A stretch of 64,000 bases of DNA from CBFDBF01 sp050304615 (GCA_050304615.1 JBNLDW010000003.1:62001-126000); one strand, 5' to 3'; positions 9,219 through 18,293 are shown, counted from the first letter of the stretch. Translations and numbers: made by a program. The notes: generated from the sequence alone by a model not told the origin.

Positions 9219-10193
9219 ATGTTGCTTTATACTGCCGCCATCCTGGTTGGTTTTGGCCTACTGATATGGGGAGCCGACCGCTTTGTCCTCGGGGCCGCTG
9301 CAATCGCCAATAATTTTGGCATCGCCCCCCTGCTCATTGGTCTTACCATTGTCGGCTTTGGCACCTCCGCACCGGAGATCCTGGTCTCAGGCATGGCCGC
9401 AATGCAGGGTAATCCCGGGCTAGCCATAGGCAACGCCCTGGGATCCAATATAGCCAATATCGGTCTGATTCTAGGAGTAACGGCCATGGTCACCCCGCTC
9501 TCCGTACGCTCCAGTACTCTGCGACGGGAATACCCCATGCTGCTGGCGGTCTGTCTGGTTACCCTGCTCCTGCTGCTAGATGGAGATCTAAGCCGAATAG
9601 ATGGCGCTATCCTTATCATCGGGCTGCTGCTACTGCTCTACGGCATGGTGCGTATCAGCCGCCATGGTAGTAGTACTAGTGATCCGATGAAACAAGAGTA
9701 CATCGACGAGATCCCTCAACAGATGCCAACCAGCACCGCCCTTTTATGGTTTGTCTTAGGCCTTGGCCTGTTACTTATAAGTTCACGCATGCTGGTCTGG
9801 GGAGCAGTCCAGATCGCTACCACATTCGGTGTCAGTGATTTAGTAATAGGACTTACCATAATCGCCCTTGGCACCAGCCTGCCAGAACTGGCGGCCGGAA
9901 TCGCCAGCGTTCTGAAGGGCGAACACGATATAGCTATAGGCAACGTTATCGGCTCCAATATGTACAATCTTCTGGCGGTACTCTCCATGCCGGCCATGTT
10001 TGCCCCCGGACCCTTCGCCCCGGAGGTCTTAACACGTGATATGGTGGTAATGATCGGGCTGACACTTGCTATGTTTTTGATGAGCTACGGATTTGGTTCG
10101 CCCGGCAGAATAAGCCGTTTCGAGGGACTACTACTGGTGCTGGCCTTTATCAGCTATCAGGGTTTATTATTTGTCTCTGCGGACATCACTTGA
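9219..10193 (+). CDS. CaxA/YrbG family calcium/sodium antiporter
   Basis: K+-independent Na+/Ca2+ exchanger of the inner membrane, 324 residues, about 10 membrane helices. Two inverted alpha-repeats carry the exchange motifs: GFGTSAPEILVSGMAA with AIGNALGSNIANIG in the first half, and ALGTSLPELAAGIASV with AIGNVIGSNMYN in the second. The acidic residues of GTSxPE are present in both. It stands directly before kdsD, the same arrangement as yrbG-kdsD in E. coli. Confidence 0.93.
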   Translation: MLLYTAAILVGFGLLIWGADRFVLGAAAIANNFGIAPLLIGLTIVGFGTSAPEILVSGMAAMQGNPGLAIGNALGSNIANIGLILGVTAMVTPLSVRSSTLRREYPMLLAVCLVTLLLLLDGDLSRIDGAILIIGLLLLLYGMVRISRHGSSTSDPMKQEYIDEIPQQMPTSTALLWFVLGLGLLLISSRMLVWGAVQIATTFGVSDLVIGLTIIALGTSLPELAAGIASVLKGEHDIAIGNVIGSNMYNLLAVLSMPAMFAPGPFAPEVLTRDMVVMIGLTLAMFLMSYGFGSPGRISRFEGLLLVLAFISYQGLLFVSADIT

Positions 10194-10205
10194 GCACAAT
10201 AGCAG

Positions 10206-11204
10206 ATGAGCACTAAACCACCACTATCCACCGCAGAGTCGGCCCGGTTACAAAAGCTGGGTCTGGCAGTCATTCGGAACGAGTTGGCGGCCATTCACCT
10301 GCTTGAATCCCGCATCGACCAGCGGTTTGCCCTGGCCTGCCACCACCTACTCCACTGCGATGGACGCATCGTCGTTATCGGTATGGGAAAATCTGGCCAT
10401 ATCGGCAGTAAAATAGCGGCCACCCTGGCCAGCACCGGTAGCCCCGCCTTTTTTGTCCATCCGGGCGAGGCAAGCCATGGTGACCTGGGTATGATCACCG
10501 ATAAAGATGTGGTCCTGGCTATCTCCAACTCTGGAGAAACTAGTGAGCTACTAACCATACTGCCACTAATCAAGCGCCTGGGTGTACCTCTGATCACCCT
10601 GACCGGCAAGCCTGAATCCAACTTGGCACAGCAGGCCGATGTGAACATAGATGTAAGCGTAACCCAGGAGGCATGCCCCCTGAACCTGGCCCCCACCTCC
10701 AGCACCACCGCATCCCTGGTGATGGGTGATGCCCTAGCCATTGCCCTGCTTGAGGCTAGAGGCTTCACCGAAGAGGATTTTGCCCGCGCCCACCCTGGTG
10801 GAATGCTAGGACGTCGTCTGCTACTCCACATCAGTGATATCATGCACTCTGGTGATGACATGCCACAGGTCAGAGAGGATGCCAGCCTGCCAGACGCGCT
10901 GCTGGAGATGACCAATAAGGGTCTGGGCATGACTGCGGTCATCGACGATAAGGGGTGCATCAGCGGCATCTTCACCGATGGTGACCTACGCCGCATCCTG
11001 GACTCCACCAGGGAAATCCGTGACTGCATCATCACAGAAGTGATGACCAGAAACTGCCAGACAGCTAGGGCAGATATGCTGGCAGCGGAGGCCCTGCAAA
11101 TTATCCAGGAGAAAAAGATTAACGCCCTGCCGATCATAGACGACACACAGCGTCTTATTGGGGTCGTCGCTATGCATGACCTATTACGGGCCGGGGTTGT
11201 ATAA
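10206..11204 (+). CDS. kdsD: Arabinose-5-phosphate isomerase KdsD
   Basis: Interconverts ribulose-5-phosphate and arabinose-5-phosphate, the first step towards Kdo for LPS. It has 332 residues: a SIS domain (about 40-180; IGMGKSGHIGSKIAATLASTG, ISNSGETSE) and two CBS domains (about 210-330; SDIMHSGDDMP, ITEVMTRNCQTA). HPGGMLGRRLL links them. It runs straight into kdsC (adjacent, no gap). Confidence 0.96.
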   Translation: MSTKPPLSTAESARLQKLGLAVIRNELAAIHLLESRIDQRFALACHHLLHCDGRIVVIGMGKSGHIGSKIAATLASTGSPAFFVHPGEASHGDLGMITDKDVVLAISNSGETSELLTILPLIKRLGVPLITLTGKPESNLAQQADVNIDVSVTQEACPLNLAPTSSTTASLVMGDALAIALLEARGFTEEDFARAHPGGMLGRRLLLHISDIMHSGDDMPQVREDASLPDALLEMTNKGLGMTAVIDDKGCISGIFTDGDLRRILDSTREIRDCIITEVMTRNCQTARADMLAAEALQIIQEKKINALPIIDDTQRLIGVVAMHDLLRAGVV

Positions 11205-11741
11205 ATGACTCAACAAAAGATGCAACAAATACTAGCCAGGGCTGCCAAGATTCGCCTTATCGTATTCGATGTAGATGGTGTCCTGACCGATGGCGGACTA
11301 ATCCTGGGGGGTGATGGCCAGGAGTATAAATCTTTCAATACCAAGGATGGACTCGGCATGAAGATGCTGCAATCCAGTGGGATAGAAATTGCGGTCATAA
11401 CTGCGCGCTCATCGCGGGTAGTGGCTATACGGATGGAGAGCCTGGGGATTAAACACCTGTATCAAGGGCAGGAGAAGAAGCTGCCTGCCATGGAGAAACT
11501 GCAGAGCGAACTCGGACTAGATAGCAGCGAGATAGCCTATGTTGGAGACGATGTGGTAGACCTGCCGATCATGCGCCGGGTCGGCCTGGCCATTGCAGTA
11601 CAAGATGCGCACTGGCTGGTCAAGCAACACGCACACTGGCAGACCGACATGGCTGGCGGCAGGGGTGCCGCACGTGAGGCCTGTGAGCTGATCATGCGCG
11701 CACAAGGGACTCTGGAACCTATGCTGGACAGTTATCTCTAA
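11205..11741 (+). CDS. kdsC: Kdo-8-phosphate phosphatase KdsC
   Basis: HAD-superfamily phosphatase that releases Kdo from Kdo-8-phosphate in LPS core synthesis. It has 178 residues, without a cap domain. Catalytic aspartates lie in FDVDGVLTDG (motif I); the motif II region is AVITARSS, and motif IV is VGDDVVDLPIM. It starts at the base after the kdsD stop and is followed 5 bases later by lptC. Confidence 0.96.
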   Translation: MTQQKMQQILARAAKIRLIVFDVDGVLTDGGLILGGDGQEYKSFNTKDGLGMKMLQSSGIEIAVITARSSRVVAIRMESLGIKHLYQGQEKKLPAMEKLQSELGLDSSEIAYVGDDVVDLPIMRRVGLAIAVQDAHWLVKQHAHWQTDMAGGRGAAREACELIMRAQGTLEPMLDSYL

Positions 11742-11746
11742 CCAAC

Positions 11747-12310
11747 ATGAACCTGCGCAATATCCTGTTTGCTTTACTCCTCCTGATTCTGTTGGCTGGC
11801 AGCCAGTGGCTGGTCGAGACCTCCAATCCTGCCGACGACGATGTCCCAAGAGAGACCCACAATGCCGACTATTTCCTGGAACATTTCACCAACACCACAA
11901 TGGATGTAAAGGGCCGACCGTATCGCCGTCTGAGTGCCGACCGCCTGCTCCATTTTCCTGATGATGATAGCACTGAGTTGAGCAACCCATATCTAACCCT
12001 ATTCGTTGAAAATCTACCCCTTTGGGAGATCCGCTCAGAGAGCGGCTGGGTCTCTGGAGATGGCACTTTGCTACTGTTAAATGGCCCCGCCACCCTTGAT
12101 CGAGCAGCATCACCAGCTGGTGAGCAGCTAAACATAGTTACCAGTAATTTGCGACTGCAGCCAGAAAACAACTATGCAGAGACCGACGAACCGATTACAG
12201 TAAAGAGCCCTGATAGCACAGTAAAATCAACCGGGATGCAGGCATGGTTCTCCCAGCCATCACGAATCAAGTTTCTTACCAAAGCCAAGGGACACTATGC
12301 AGTCAACTAA
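11747..12310 (+). CDS. lptC: LPS export protein LptC
   Basis: Bitopic inner-membrane protein of the LPS bridge that passes LPS from LptBFG to LptA. It has 187 residues with one N-terminal membrane anchor (about 5-22) and a periplasmic beta-jellyroll that includes the pattern YFLEHFTNTTMDVKGRPYRRLSADRL. Its end overlaps lptA by 14 bases. Confidence 0.93.
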   Translation: MNLRNILFALLLLILLAGSQWLVETSNPADDDVPRETHNADYFLEHFTNTTMDVKGRPYRRLSADRLLHFPDDDSTELSNPYLTLFVENLPLWEIRSESGWVSGDGTLLLLNGPATLDRAASPAGEQLNIVTSNLRLQPENNYAETDEPITVKSPDSTVKSTGMQAWFSQPSRIKFLTKAKGHYAVN

Positions 12311-12809
12311 TCGATTTAACATGGCAGTTGCGACACTCCTCCTCCCTCTCCTGACCTTTCCGGTTGCCGTTATGGCCCTGGAATCTGACATGCGCAAACC
12401 GATAAACATCACTTCAGACCGCATGGACATAGACGATGGTACTGGTAAGAGTGTCTATCGCGGTAACGTGAGACTGCAGCAGGGAAGCCTGAGCCTGAGC
12501 GCTGGCACGGTCACCGTTCTACAGTCTCCGGGCAAGGGGAAGTCGAGCAGGGTAATAGCGGAGGGACGACCAGCCATCCTGCGCCAGATCAAGGACGGCA
12601 CAAAAGAGAAGATAGAGGGGCGAGCCAACCGCCTTGAGTATACGGTGAACAGCAAACTCCTGGTGCTGACAGGCAATGCCAGTCTAAGCCAGGGCGGAGA
12701 TACCTTCAAAAGCGACCGTATTGTCTATGACCGGGCAAAGGCGGTAATCAAGGGTGGTACCAGCGCCGCGGGTAAAGAGCGGGTACGCGTTACCATCGGC
12801 AAAAAGTAA
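12297..12809 (+). CDS. lptA: Periplasmic LPS transport protein LptA
   Basis: Periplasmic beta-jellyroll protein that polymerises into the LPS bridge between inner and outer membranes. It has 170 residues, a signal peptide (MAVATLLLPLLTFPVAVMA, cleaved near residue 27) and the OstA-type core with PINITSDRMDIDDGTGKSVYRGNV and ANRLEYTV. It overlaps lptC and precedes lptB by 10 bases. Confidence 0.94.
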   Translation: MQSTNRFNMAVATLLLPLLTFPVAVMALESDMRKPINITSDRMDIDDGTGKSVYRGNVRLQQGSLSLSAGTVTVLQSPGKGKSSRVIAEGRPAILRQIKDGTKEKIEGRANRLEYTVNSKLLVLTGNASLSQGGDTFKSDRIVYDRAKAVIKGGTSAAGKERVRVTIGKK

Positions 12810-12819
12810 ACCCATATTT

Positions 12820-13545
12820 ATGACTACTCTAATAACCAATCAACTTGAGAAACACTATCGCCGCCGCGCCGTAGTAGACGGCATCTCCATGCAAGTTGCC
12901 AGCGGCGAGGTAGTGGGGCTGCTGGGGCCAAATGGGGCCGGCAAGACCACCTGCTTCTATATGATCGCCGGGCTGATCCCGGTAGAGCATGGCAACATCG
13001 TCCTGGATGGAGAGGAGATTACCGCCATGCCGATGCACGCCCGCGCCCAAAGGGGATTGGGCTATCTGGCCCAGGAGCCATCTGTCTTCCGTAAGCTATC
13101 CGTGGAGGATAATCTGCTTGCTATCCTAGAGACCCGGCCAGAGATGGACAAACAGCAACGGATAGAGAAGTGTGAAGAGCTACTATACGATTTTGGCCTG
13201 GGGCATCTGCATGCAAATATGGCCATGAGCCTCTCCGGTGGTGAACGGCGGCGATTGGAGATAGCCCGCGCCCTGGCGGTAGAACCACGCGTCATCCTAC
13301 TGGACGAGCCATTTGCCGGGGTCGATCCAATCTCGGTGGTGGATATTCAGAAGATCATCCAGGCCCTTGCTGCCAGGGATATCGGCATCCTGATCACCGA
13401 CCATAACGTACGAGAGACCCTGGGCATCTGTGAACGCGCCTACATTATCAACGAAGGAGTCCTAATAGCCGAGGGCACTCCAAAGCAGATCCTGAATAAT
13501 AACCAGGTCCGTTCGGTCTACCTGGGTGAACACTTCAGCCTCTAG
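12820..13545 (+). CDS. lptB: LPS export ABC transporter ATPase LptB
   Basis: Cytoplasmic ATPase of the LptBFG extractor. The 241-residue form from ATG 12820 (MTTLITNQLEKHYRRR) is used, since the upstream extension lies within lptA. Walker A GPNGAGKTT, signature SLSGGERRR, Walker B RVILLDEPFAGVD and switch His in ITDHNVRET are present, together with the LptB-typical LGYLAQEPSVFRKLSVEDN. lptF and lptG are not in this window. Confidence 0.97.
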   Translation: MTTLITNQLEKHYRRRAVVDGISMQVASGEVVGLLGPNGAGKTTCFYMIAGLIPVEHGNIVLDGEEITAMPMHARAQRGLGYLAQEPSVFRKLSVEDNLLAILETRPEMDKQQRIEKCEELLYDFGLGHLHANMAMSLSGGERRRLEIARALAVEPRVILLDEPFAGVDPISVVDIQKIIQALAARDIGILITDHNVRETLGICERAYIINEGVLIAEGTPKQILNNNQVRSVYLGEHFSL

Positions 13546-13584
13546 GCGGCCGCCAATTCCGCCACAGTAGGGGCAGATTTCAGC

Positions 13585-13590
13585 TATAAT
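13585..13590 (+). promoter_or_regulatory. Candidate -10 box upstream of rpoN
   Basis: A perfect TATAAT stands 57 bases before the rpoN start in the short gap after lptB. No convincing -35 box is seen 16-18 bases upstream (GCCACA is the nearest), so this is a weak call. rpoN may also be read through from the lpt genes. Confidence 0.3.
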
Positions 13591-13646
13591 TAGAGGTACC
13601 AAAAAGTACTCAAACCTATGCGCCAAGATTACAATAACAACCCAGC

Positions 13647-15134
13647 ATGAAGCAGACACTACAGCTTCGCTTAGGGCAACATCTCACTATGACACCGCAG
13701 CTGCAGCAGGCTATCCGGCTGTTGCAGCTCTCTACACTCGACCTAAAACAGGAGATCCAGGAGGCCCTGGAATCCAACCTGATGCTTGAGACCGAGGAGG
13801 ATAGCAAGGCTAGAGAGCAGGCGAATAACAACGACAGGAGAGATGATGACGACAGCGGTGGCGAACCTGCAGCCATGGACACCAGCAGAGAGGATGGTGA
13901 ACAAGAGATAAACTCCCAGGCTGAAACCATGCCTGAGGAGTTACCGGTGGACAGCAAATGGGATGATATCTACGACAGCACCCTGCCCCCGACTTCTGGC
14001 TCTGCCCCAAGTCGTGAAGATGCCGATTTCACGGTACAGCACAGCAGCGCCCTAACCCTGCATGAACATCTTGCATGGCAACTAAATCTGACCCCATTCA
14101 GCGATACCGATCGTACCATTGCAGAATTCATCATTGACGACATAGATGAGGCCGGTTATCTCCACTCTAGCCTGGAAGACATCCACGCCAATTTCGATGC
14201 CGATGAGATTCAACTGGAAGAGGTAGAGGCGGTACTGCATCGCATCCAGCAGTTTGACCCACCCGGTGTTGCCGCTCGTGATCCCCGCGAGTGTATGCTG
14301 CTACAGCTACTGCAATTGTCCGGAGATACACCCTGGCTAAAACAAGCAATATCTCTGGTAAAGGATCACTTTGAACTATTGGCACAGCAGAACAACGGCA
14401 AAATCAAAAAGGTGCTCAAACTCTCAGATAACGATCTATCAGCGGTAATAGCGTTGATACGCTCACTCAATCCACACCCAGGCACGACCATTGCTGAGAC
14501 TACGCCTGAGTATGTAATACCGGATGTCTTCGTTAGTAAAAAAGATGGCACATGGTTGGTAGAGTTAAACCCAAGCACTACTCCAAAGATACGGGTAAAT
14601 GCCGAATACGCCAAGCTTATCCGGCGCGCAGACAACAGCAGTGATAACACATATCTAAAAAACCACCTGCAAGAGGCCCGCTGGTTTATCAAGAGCCTAT
14701 TAAGCAGAAATGATACCCTCCTAAAAGTAGCTACCAGAATTGTAGAGGTACAACGCGGTTTTTTTGAGTACGGTGAGGAGGCGATGCGGCCTCTAATCCT
14801 GCGTGATATAGCAGAGGCGCTGGATATGCATGAATCCACCATCTCCCGGGTCACTACAAACAAGTACATGCGCACCCCAAGAGGAACCCTTGAATTTAAG
14901 TATTTCTTTTCCAGTCATGTAAACACGACTGAAGGCGGTGAATGTTCAGCCACTGCGATACGCGCCCTGATCAAAAAACTGGTCGCTGCAGAGAAACCAG
15001 ACAAACCTCTCAGTGACAACAAGCTAGCGGGTATACTCGCCGATCAAGGGATCAATATTGCCCGCAGGACTGTAGCAAAATACCGTGAAGCGATGACGAT
15101 TCCGCCCTCTAACGAGCGCAAACGTCTGGTATAA
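13647..15134 (+). CDS. rpoN: RNA polymerase sigma-54 factor RpoN
   Basis: Sigma factor for -24/-12 promoters that needs AAA+ activators. It has 495 residues. The Gln-rich region I is at the N-terminus (LRLGQHLTMTPQLQQAIRLLQLS), with an acidic region II at about 50-120, the core-binding domain after it, a helix-turn-helix (RDIAEALDMHESTISRVTTNKYM, about 385-410) and the RpoN box ARRTVAKYRE (472-481). It is followed by hpf and ptsN, the standard rpoN cluster. Confidence 0.98.
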   Translation: MKQTLQLRLGQHLTMTPQLQQAIRLLQLSTLDLKQEIQEALESNLMLETEEDSKAREQANNNDRRDDDDSGGEPAAMDTSREDGEQEINSQAETMPEELPVDSKWDDIYDSTLPPTSGSAPSREDADFTVQHSSALTLHEHLAWQLNLTPFSDTDRTIAEFIIDDIDEAGYLHSSLEDIHANFDADEIQLEEVEAVLHRIQQFDPPGVAARDPRECMLLQLLQLSGDTPWLKQAISLVKDHFELLAQQNNGKIKKVLKLSDNDLSAVIALIRSLNPHPGTTIAETTPEYVIPDVFVSKKDGTWLVELNPSTTPKIRVNAEYAKLIRRADNSSDNTYLKNHLQEARWFIKSLLSRNDTLLKVATRIVEVQRGFFEYGEEAMRPLILRDIAEALDMHESTISRVTTNKYMRTPRGTLEFKYFFSSHVNTTEGGECSATAIRALIKKLVAAEKPDKPLSDNKLAGILADQGINIARRTVAKYREAMTIPPSNERKRLV

Positions 15135-15159
15135 GTATTCAAACCAAAAGGAGCAAGCT

Positions 15160-15477
15160 ATGCAAATAAGCCTTACCGGAAATCACATTGACCTGACCCC
15201 AGCACTAAGGGACTACGTAGACTCGAAGTTTGTGCGTCTAGAGCGCCATTTTGACCAGGTCACCAATATCCATGTGATCCTAAGTGTAGAAAAATTACGG
15301 CAAAAAGCGGAAGCCACTCTACACCTGAATGGAGCTACCATATTTGCAGATGCAATTGCAGAGGATATGTACGCCGCCATTGATGACCTTATAGACAAGC
15401 TTGACAGACAGGTAAAAAAGCATAAAGAGAAAAACATGAACCATAAAGGCCATCACCGCGCACAGGGCGCAATGTAG
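15160..15477 (+). CDS. hpf: Ribosome hibernation promoting factor, short form
   Basis: Binds the 30S subunit and promotes ribosome hibernation in stationary phase. At 105 residues it is the short form typical of Gammaproteobacteria and lacks the dimerisation tail of long HPF. Family marks are MQISLTGNHIDLTPALRDYVDSKF and KAEATLHLNGATIFADAIAEDMYAAIDDLIDKLDRQ. AAGGAGC precedes the ATG. Confidence 0.95.
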   Translation: MQISLTGNHIDLTPALRDYVDSKFVRLERHFDQVTNIHVILSVEKLRQKAEATLHLNGATIFADAIAEDMYAAIDDLIDKLDRQVKKHKEKNMNHKGHHRAQGAM

Positions 15478-15519
15478 GCCAAAGGGCGCCCCAGGGACCC
15501 TAAGGAATAACGGAGGAGA

Positions 15520-15996
15520 GTGGTGTTTGCTATAGATTTTCTTACCGCTGAACGTATTAGCTGCAACAGCCAAGCGGCCAGCAAGAAACGTATCCTGCAA
15601 GAGATTGGAGCACTCTTGGCATACGCATCTCCCAGCCTCAGCGCCGACGCAGTATTTGACAGCCTGTTGGAGAGAGAGCGCCTTGGTAGTACCGGGCTGG
15701 GTCAAGGCGTTGCCCTGCCCCACGCCCGGATGGCAGATATTGACCAGGCCTGTGGCGCCTTTTTGCAACTGCAGGAACCAGTTCCGTTCGACGCCATCGA
15801 CAACCAGCCAGTGGACCTTGTATTTGGCCTGCTGGTTCCCAGTTCGGCTACCGATGAACATCTGCAACTTTTGGCACAACTGGCATCCATGTTCAGCAAC
15901 AGGGACTTTTGTGAGCAGTTGCGACAGGCACAACACCCCAGCAACATACTGCGCCAAATAATGCAGCTAAACAGTAACACTCCTAATCCAAGTTAG
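15520..15996 (+). CDS. ptsN: PTS EIIA-Ntr protein PtsN
   Basis: Phosphoryl acceptor of the regulatory nitrogen PTS, linked to potassium, carbon and nitrogen control. It has 158 residues. The phosphorylated histidine is H68 in VALPHARM. The start is GTG 15520 or the adjacent GTG 15523; the GGAGGAG site at 15512-15518 is better spaced for the second. It lies between hpf and hprK. Confidence 0.94.
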   Translation: MVFAIDFLTAERISCNSQAASKKRILQEIGALLAYASPSLSADAVFDSLLERERLGSTGLGQGVALPHARMADIDQACGAFLQLQEPVPFDAIDNQPVDLVFGLLVPSSATDEHLQLLAQLASMFSNRDFCEQLRQAQHPSNILRQIMQLNSNTPNPS

Positions 15997-16013
15997 CCTT
16001 TGCGATTATAGCC

Positions 16014-16550
16014 ATGAAAAAAATCACCATCCACGGCGTATTCATGGAGGTAATCGGCATTGGCGTGTTACTGACCGGTGGTGCTGCCGTAGGCAAGAGT
16101 GAACTTGCCCTGGAGTTGATCACTCGAGGCCATAGTCTGATCGCCGATGATGCGCCTGAGTTTACCCGCTCACCTGGGGGCAACCTGAGAGGCAGCTGCC
16201 CTCCACTCCTGAGCGACTTTCTGGAGGTGCGCGGTCTTGGCCTGCTCAACATAAGAGTCATGTTCGGGGATAGCGCCATCAAGCTACAGAAGAGGCTAAG
16301 CCTGATAATTCATCTGCAACAGATGGCAGCAGAAGAGCTTAATGAGATCGACCGTCTACAGGGCAGCCTGACATCTAAAGAGCTGCTCGGGGTAGATATC
16401 CCTAAAGTAACCCTGCCGGTCGCCCCCGGCCGAGAGTTGGCCATACTGGTCGAAACAGCGGTGCGGCAACACATTCAGCGACTGCGCGGCTACCACGCCA
16501 ATGAAGAGTTTATCGCCAGGCAGCAGGCAACCATTGACGAGAAACGGTAG
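16014..16550 (+). CDS. hprK: HPr kinase/phosphorylase, short form lacking the N-terminal domain
   Basis: Phosphorylates and dephosphorylates HPr on Ser46. Only the catalytic C-terminal domain is present (178 residues; full-length HprK is about 310). Visible are HGVFMEVIGIGVLLTG, the P-loop GGAAVGKS (22-29), RGHSLIADDAPEF (the catalytic His and acidic pair) and the signature LEVRGLGLLNI. The frame starts where the catalytic domain starts in longer homologues, and only 17 bases separate it from ptsN, so no N-domain is hidden upstream. A short kinase-only form is normal in Alphaproteobacteria. The substrate serine is present in the HPr encoded downstream. Confidence 0.9.
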   Translation: MKKITIHGVFMEVIGIGVLLTGGAAVGKSELALELITRGHSLIADDAPEFTRSPGGNLRGSCPPLLSDFLEVRGLGLLNIRVMFGDSAIKLQKRLSLIIHLQQMAAEELNEIDRLQGSLTSKELLGVDIPKVTLPVAPGRELAILVETAVRQHIQRLRGYHANEEFIARQQATIDEKR

Positions 16551-16595
16551 TCCGTACCACAATACACCGCTACTAATGTAGCCTAGCGCCATATC

Positions 16596-17453
16596 ATGAA
16601 ACTAATCATTGTCACCGGCCTCTCCGGATCGGGGAAAAGCACCGCCCTCCACACCCTGGAAGATCTCGGCTACTACTGCATAGATAATCTGCCAATGCCG
16701 CTGTTGCCATCATTGGCAGCCGAGCTAACCGGACAACAGAGCTCAATATACGAACGTACTGCAGTCGGTATCGATGCCCGCAATCAGTCCTGCTGCCTGC
16801 AGCAACTGCCTGAGATGCTACGCGAGATTAGGCAGAACGGAATAACCTGTGAAATCATCTTTCTGGAGGCGGATGATGAGACCCTGATCCGCCGTTTTAG
16901 CGAGACCCGCCGCAAACACCCGCTAACCAGTGATGAACTACCATTGGCCGAGGCCATACAAATGGAGCGTGGCCTGTTGGAGCCATTTCTCCAAGATGCC
17001 GACCTGCGTGTCGACACCACCCATACCAACCAGCATGAGCTGCGCGACATCATCCACAACCGTCTGCAAGAGCGGCAGGAAAACAAAATATCACTGCTAT
17101 TCCAATCCTTCGGATTTAAGCATGGCGTACCACATGATGTAGACTTCATGTTCGATGTGCGTTGTCTACCTAATCCCCACTGGGATCAGCGCCTGCGCCA
17201 CCTCACCGGCATGGATAAAGAGGTGGGAGAATTTCTTGAAGGCGACCCAATGGTAGATAAACTGCTGCAGGATATAGCCACCTTTCTAGACACATGGATA
17301 CCTCCATTTGAGGCTGATGGCCGTAGCTACCTAACTGTAGCCATCGGCTGTACTGGTGGACAGCACCGCTCGGTCTATCTGGTCGAACGACTGGCTACTC
17401 ACTTCCGCGAGCTTGGGCGCCATATCCTGACGCGTCACCGAGAGCTGTCATGA
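16596..17453 (+). CDS. rapZ: RNase adapter protein RapZ
   Basis: P-loop nucleotide-binding protein that binds GlcN6P and small RNA and directs RNase E in the control of amino-sugar synthesis. It has 285 residues. Walker A GLSGSGKST is at 8-16; the C-terminal domain has SFGFKHGVPHDVDFMFDVRCLPNPHW and the highly conserved AIGCTGGQHRSVYL. It overlaps the next PTS gene by 4 bases. Confidence 0.96.
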   Translation: MKLIIVTGLSGSGKSTALHTLEDLGYYCIDNLPMPLLPSLAAELTGQQSSIYERTAVGIDARNQSCCLQQLPEMLREIRQNGITCEIIFLEADDETLIRRFSETRRKHPLTSDELPLAEAIQMERGLLEPFLQDADLRVDTTHTNQHELRDIIHNRLQERQENKISLLFQSFGFKHGVPHDVDFMFDVRCLPNPHWDQRLRHLTGMDKEVGEFLEGDPMVDKLLQDIATFLDTWIPPFEADGRSYLTVAIGCTGGQHRSVYLVERLATHFRELGRHILTRHRELS

Positions 17454-17857
17454 GCGTTGGCCTGCTCCTAATCACCCATAACGAGATTGGCGAAGCCATG
17501 CTACAGACCGCCATACATATGCTCGGTCACTGTCCACTCCAGGCGAAAACTATCGCCTTCACCCCAGATGACGACCCCGAGCAGATACTGCGACAGGCCA
17601 CACAACTGGCAGCCGAGCTAGACAGCGGCGATGGGGTGCTTGTTCTGACCGACCTCTACGGATCCACCCCCGGTAATATCGCCAGCTCACTCCAGGAAAC
17701 TGGCAGGGTCAACGTCATCTCAGGAGTAAACTTGCCTATGGTGGTTAAGATACTCAACTACCCCGATATGGATCTAGCAACCATAACCACCAAAGCCTAC
17801 TCTGGGGGGCAGGACTACATCCTAGAGTGCAAACGCCCGGATCATTGCGTTGATTAA
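17450..17857 (+). CDS. PTS mannose-type EIIA domain protein
   Basis: Cytoplasmic EIIA of the mannose/fructose family, 135 residues, with the phosphorylated histidine H10 in LLITHNEIGEAML. Other marks are DGVLVLTDLYGSTPGNIA and VNVISGVNLPMVVKIL. No EIIB, EIIC or EIID gene is nearby, so it is probably a regulatory rather than a sugar-transport component. It overlaps rapZ and HPr. Confidence 0.92.
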   Translation: MSVGLLLITHNEIGEAMLQTAIHMLGHCPLQAKTIAFTPDDDPEQILRQATQLAAELDSGDGVLVLTDLYGSTPGNIASSLQETGRVNVISGVNLPMVVKILNYPDMDLATITTKAYSGGQDYILECKRPDHCVD

Positions 17858-18119
17858 ACGTAACATAACCATCATTAACAAACTCGGCCTGCACGCCCGT
17901 GCCGCGGCAAAATTTGTCACCTGCGCCAGCCAGTACAGCAGCGACATTCAGATATCACGCAATAGCCAGCAGGTAAATGGCAAGAGCATCATGGGGGTGA
18001 TGATGCTGGCTGCCAATAAGGGTAGTGAACTTACCATTACAGCCGATGGTGAAGACGAAGCCGCCGCCATCGCCGCCCTGGAAGCATTGATCCTGGATCG
18101 TTTTGAAGAGGAAGAGTAG
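17850..18119 (+). CDS. ptsH: Phosphocarrier protein HPr
   Basis: Relays phosphate in the PTS. It has 89 residues with His15 in GLHARAAAKF and Ser46 in NGKSIMGVMML, the HprK target. The start is a TTG at 17850, inside the preceding gene (8-base overlap). It could equally be called NPr/PtsO. The enzyme I gene ptsI, expected next in this kind of cluster, is absent. Confidence 0.93.
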   Translation: MIKRNITIINKLGLHARAAAKFVTCASQYSSDIQISRNSQQVNGKSIMGVMMLAANKGSELTITADGEDEAAAIAALEALILDRFEEEE

Positions 18120-18135
18120 CCCCCCTATTAACCTG

Positions 18136-18151
18136 ACAACAATATTGTTGT
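18136..18151. promoter_or_regulatory. Perfect 16-bp palindrome between ptsH and mgtE
   Basis: ACAACAATATTGTTGT is its own reverse complement and sits 16 bases after the ptsH stop. It has no G/C-rich stem or T-tract, so it does not look like a terminator. A dimeric regulator site is possible. The rest of the 174-base gap shows no gene. Confidence 0.35.
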
Positions 18152-18293
18152 ACCCAACCAGCCAGCTCTGGCATTGAGGTCTGACAAAAACCTCCAAGTT
18201 CGTTCCGTTGCCTGCTAAACTGTGTCCCCAGGATCGGCTCCCCGCTCCTATCCGTGAAGATCATTGGTTCGTTACCCGCAGGAGAGAGACACC

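Noticed and set aside
16014..16550. Frameshifted or decayed hprK
   Set aside because: Only 17 bases separate it from ptsN, no N-domain remnant is found, and all catalytic motifs are intact, so it is a short form and not a pseudogene.
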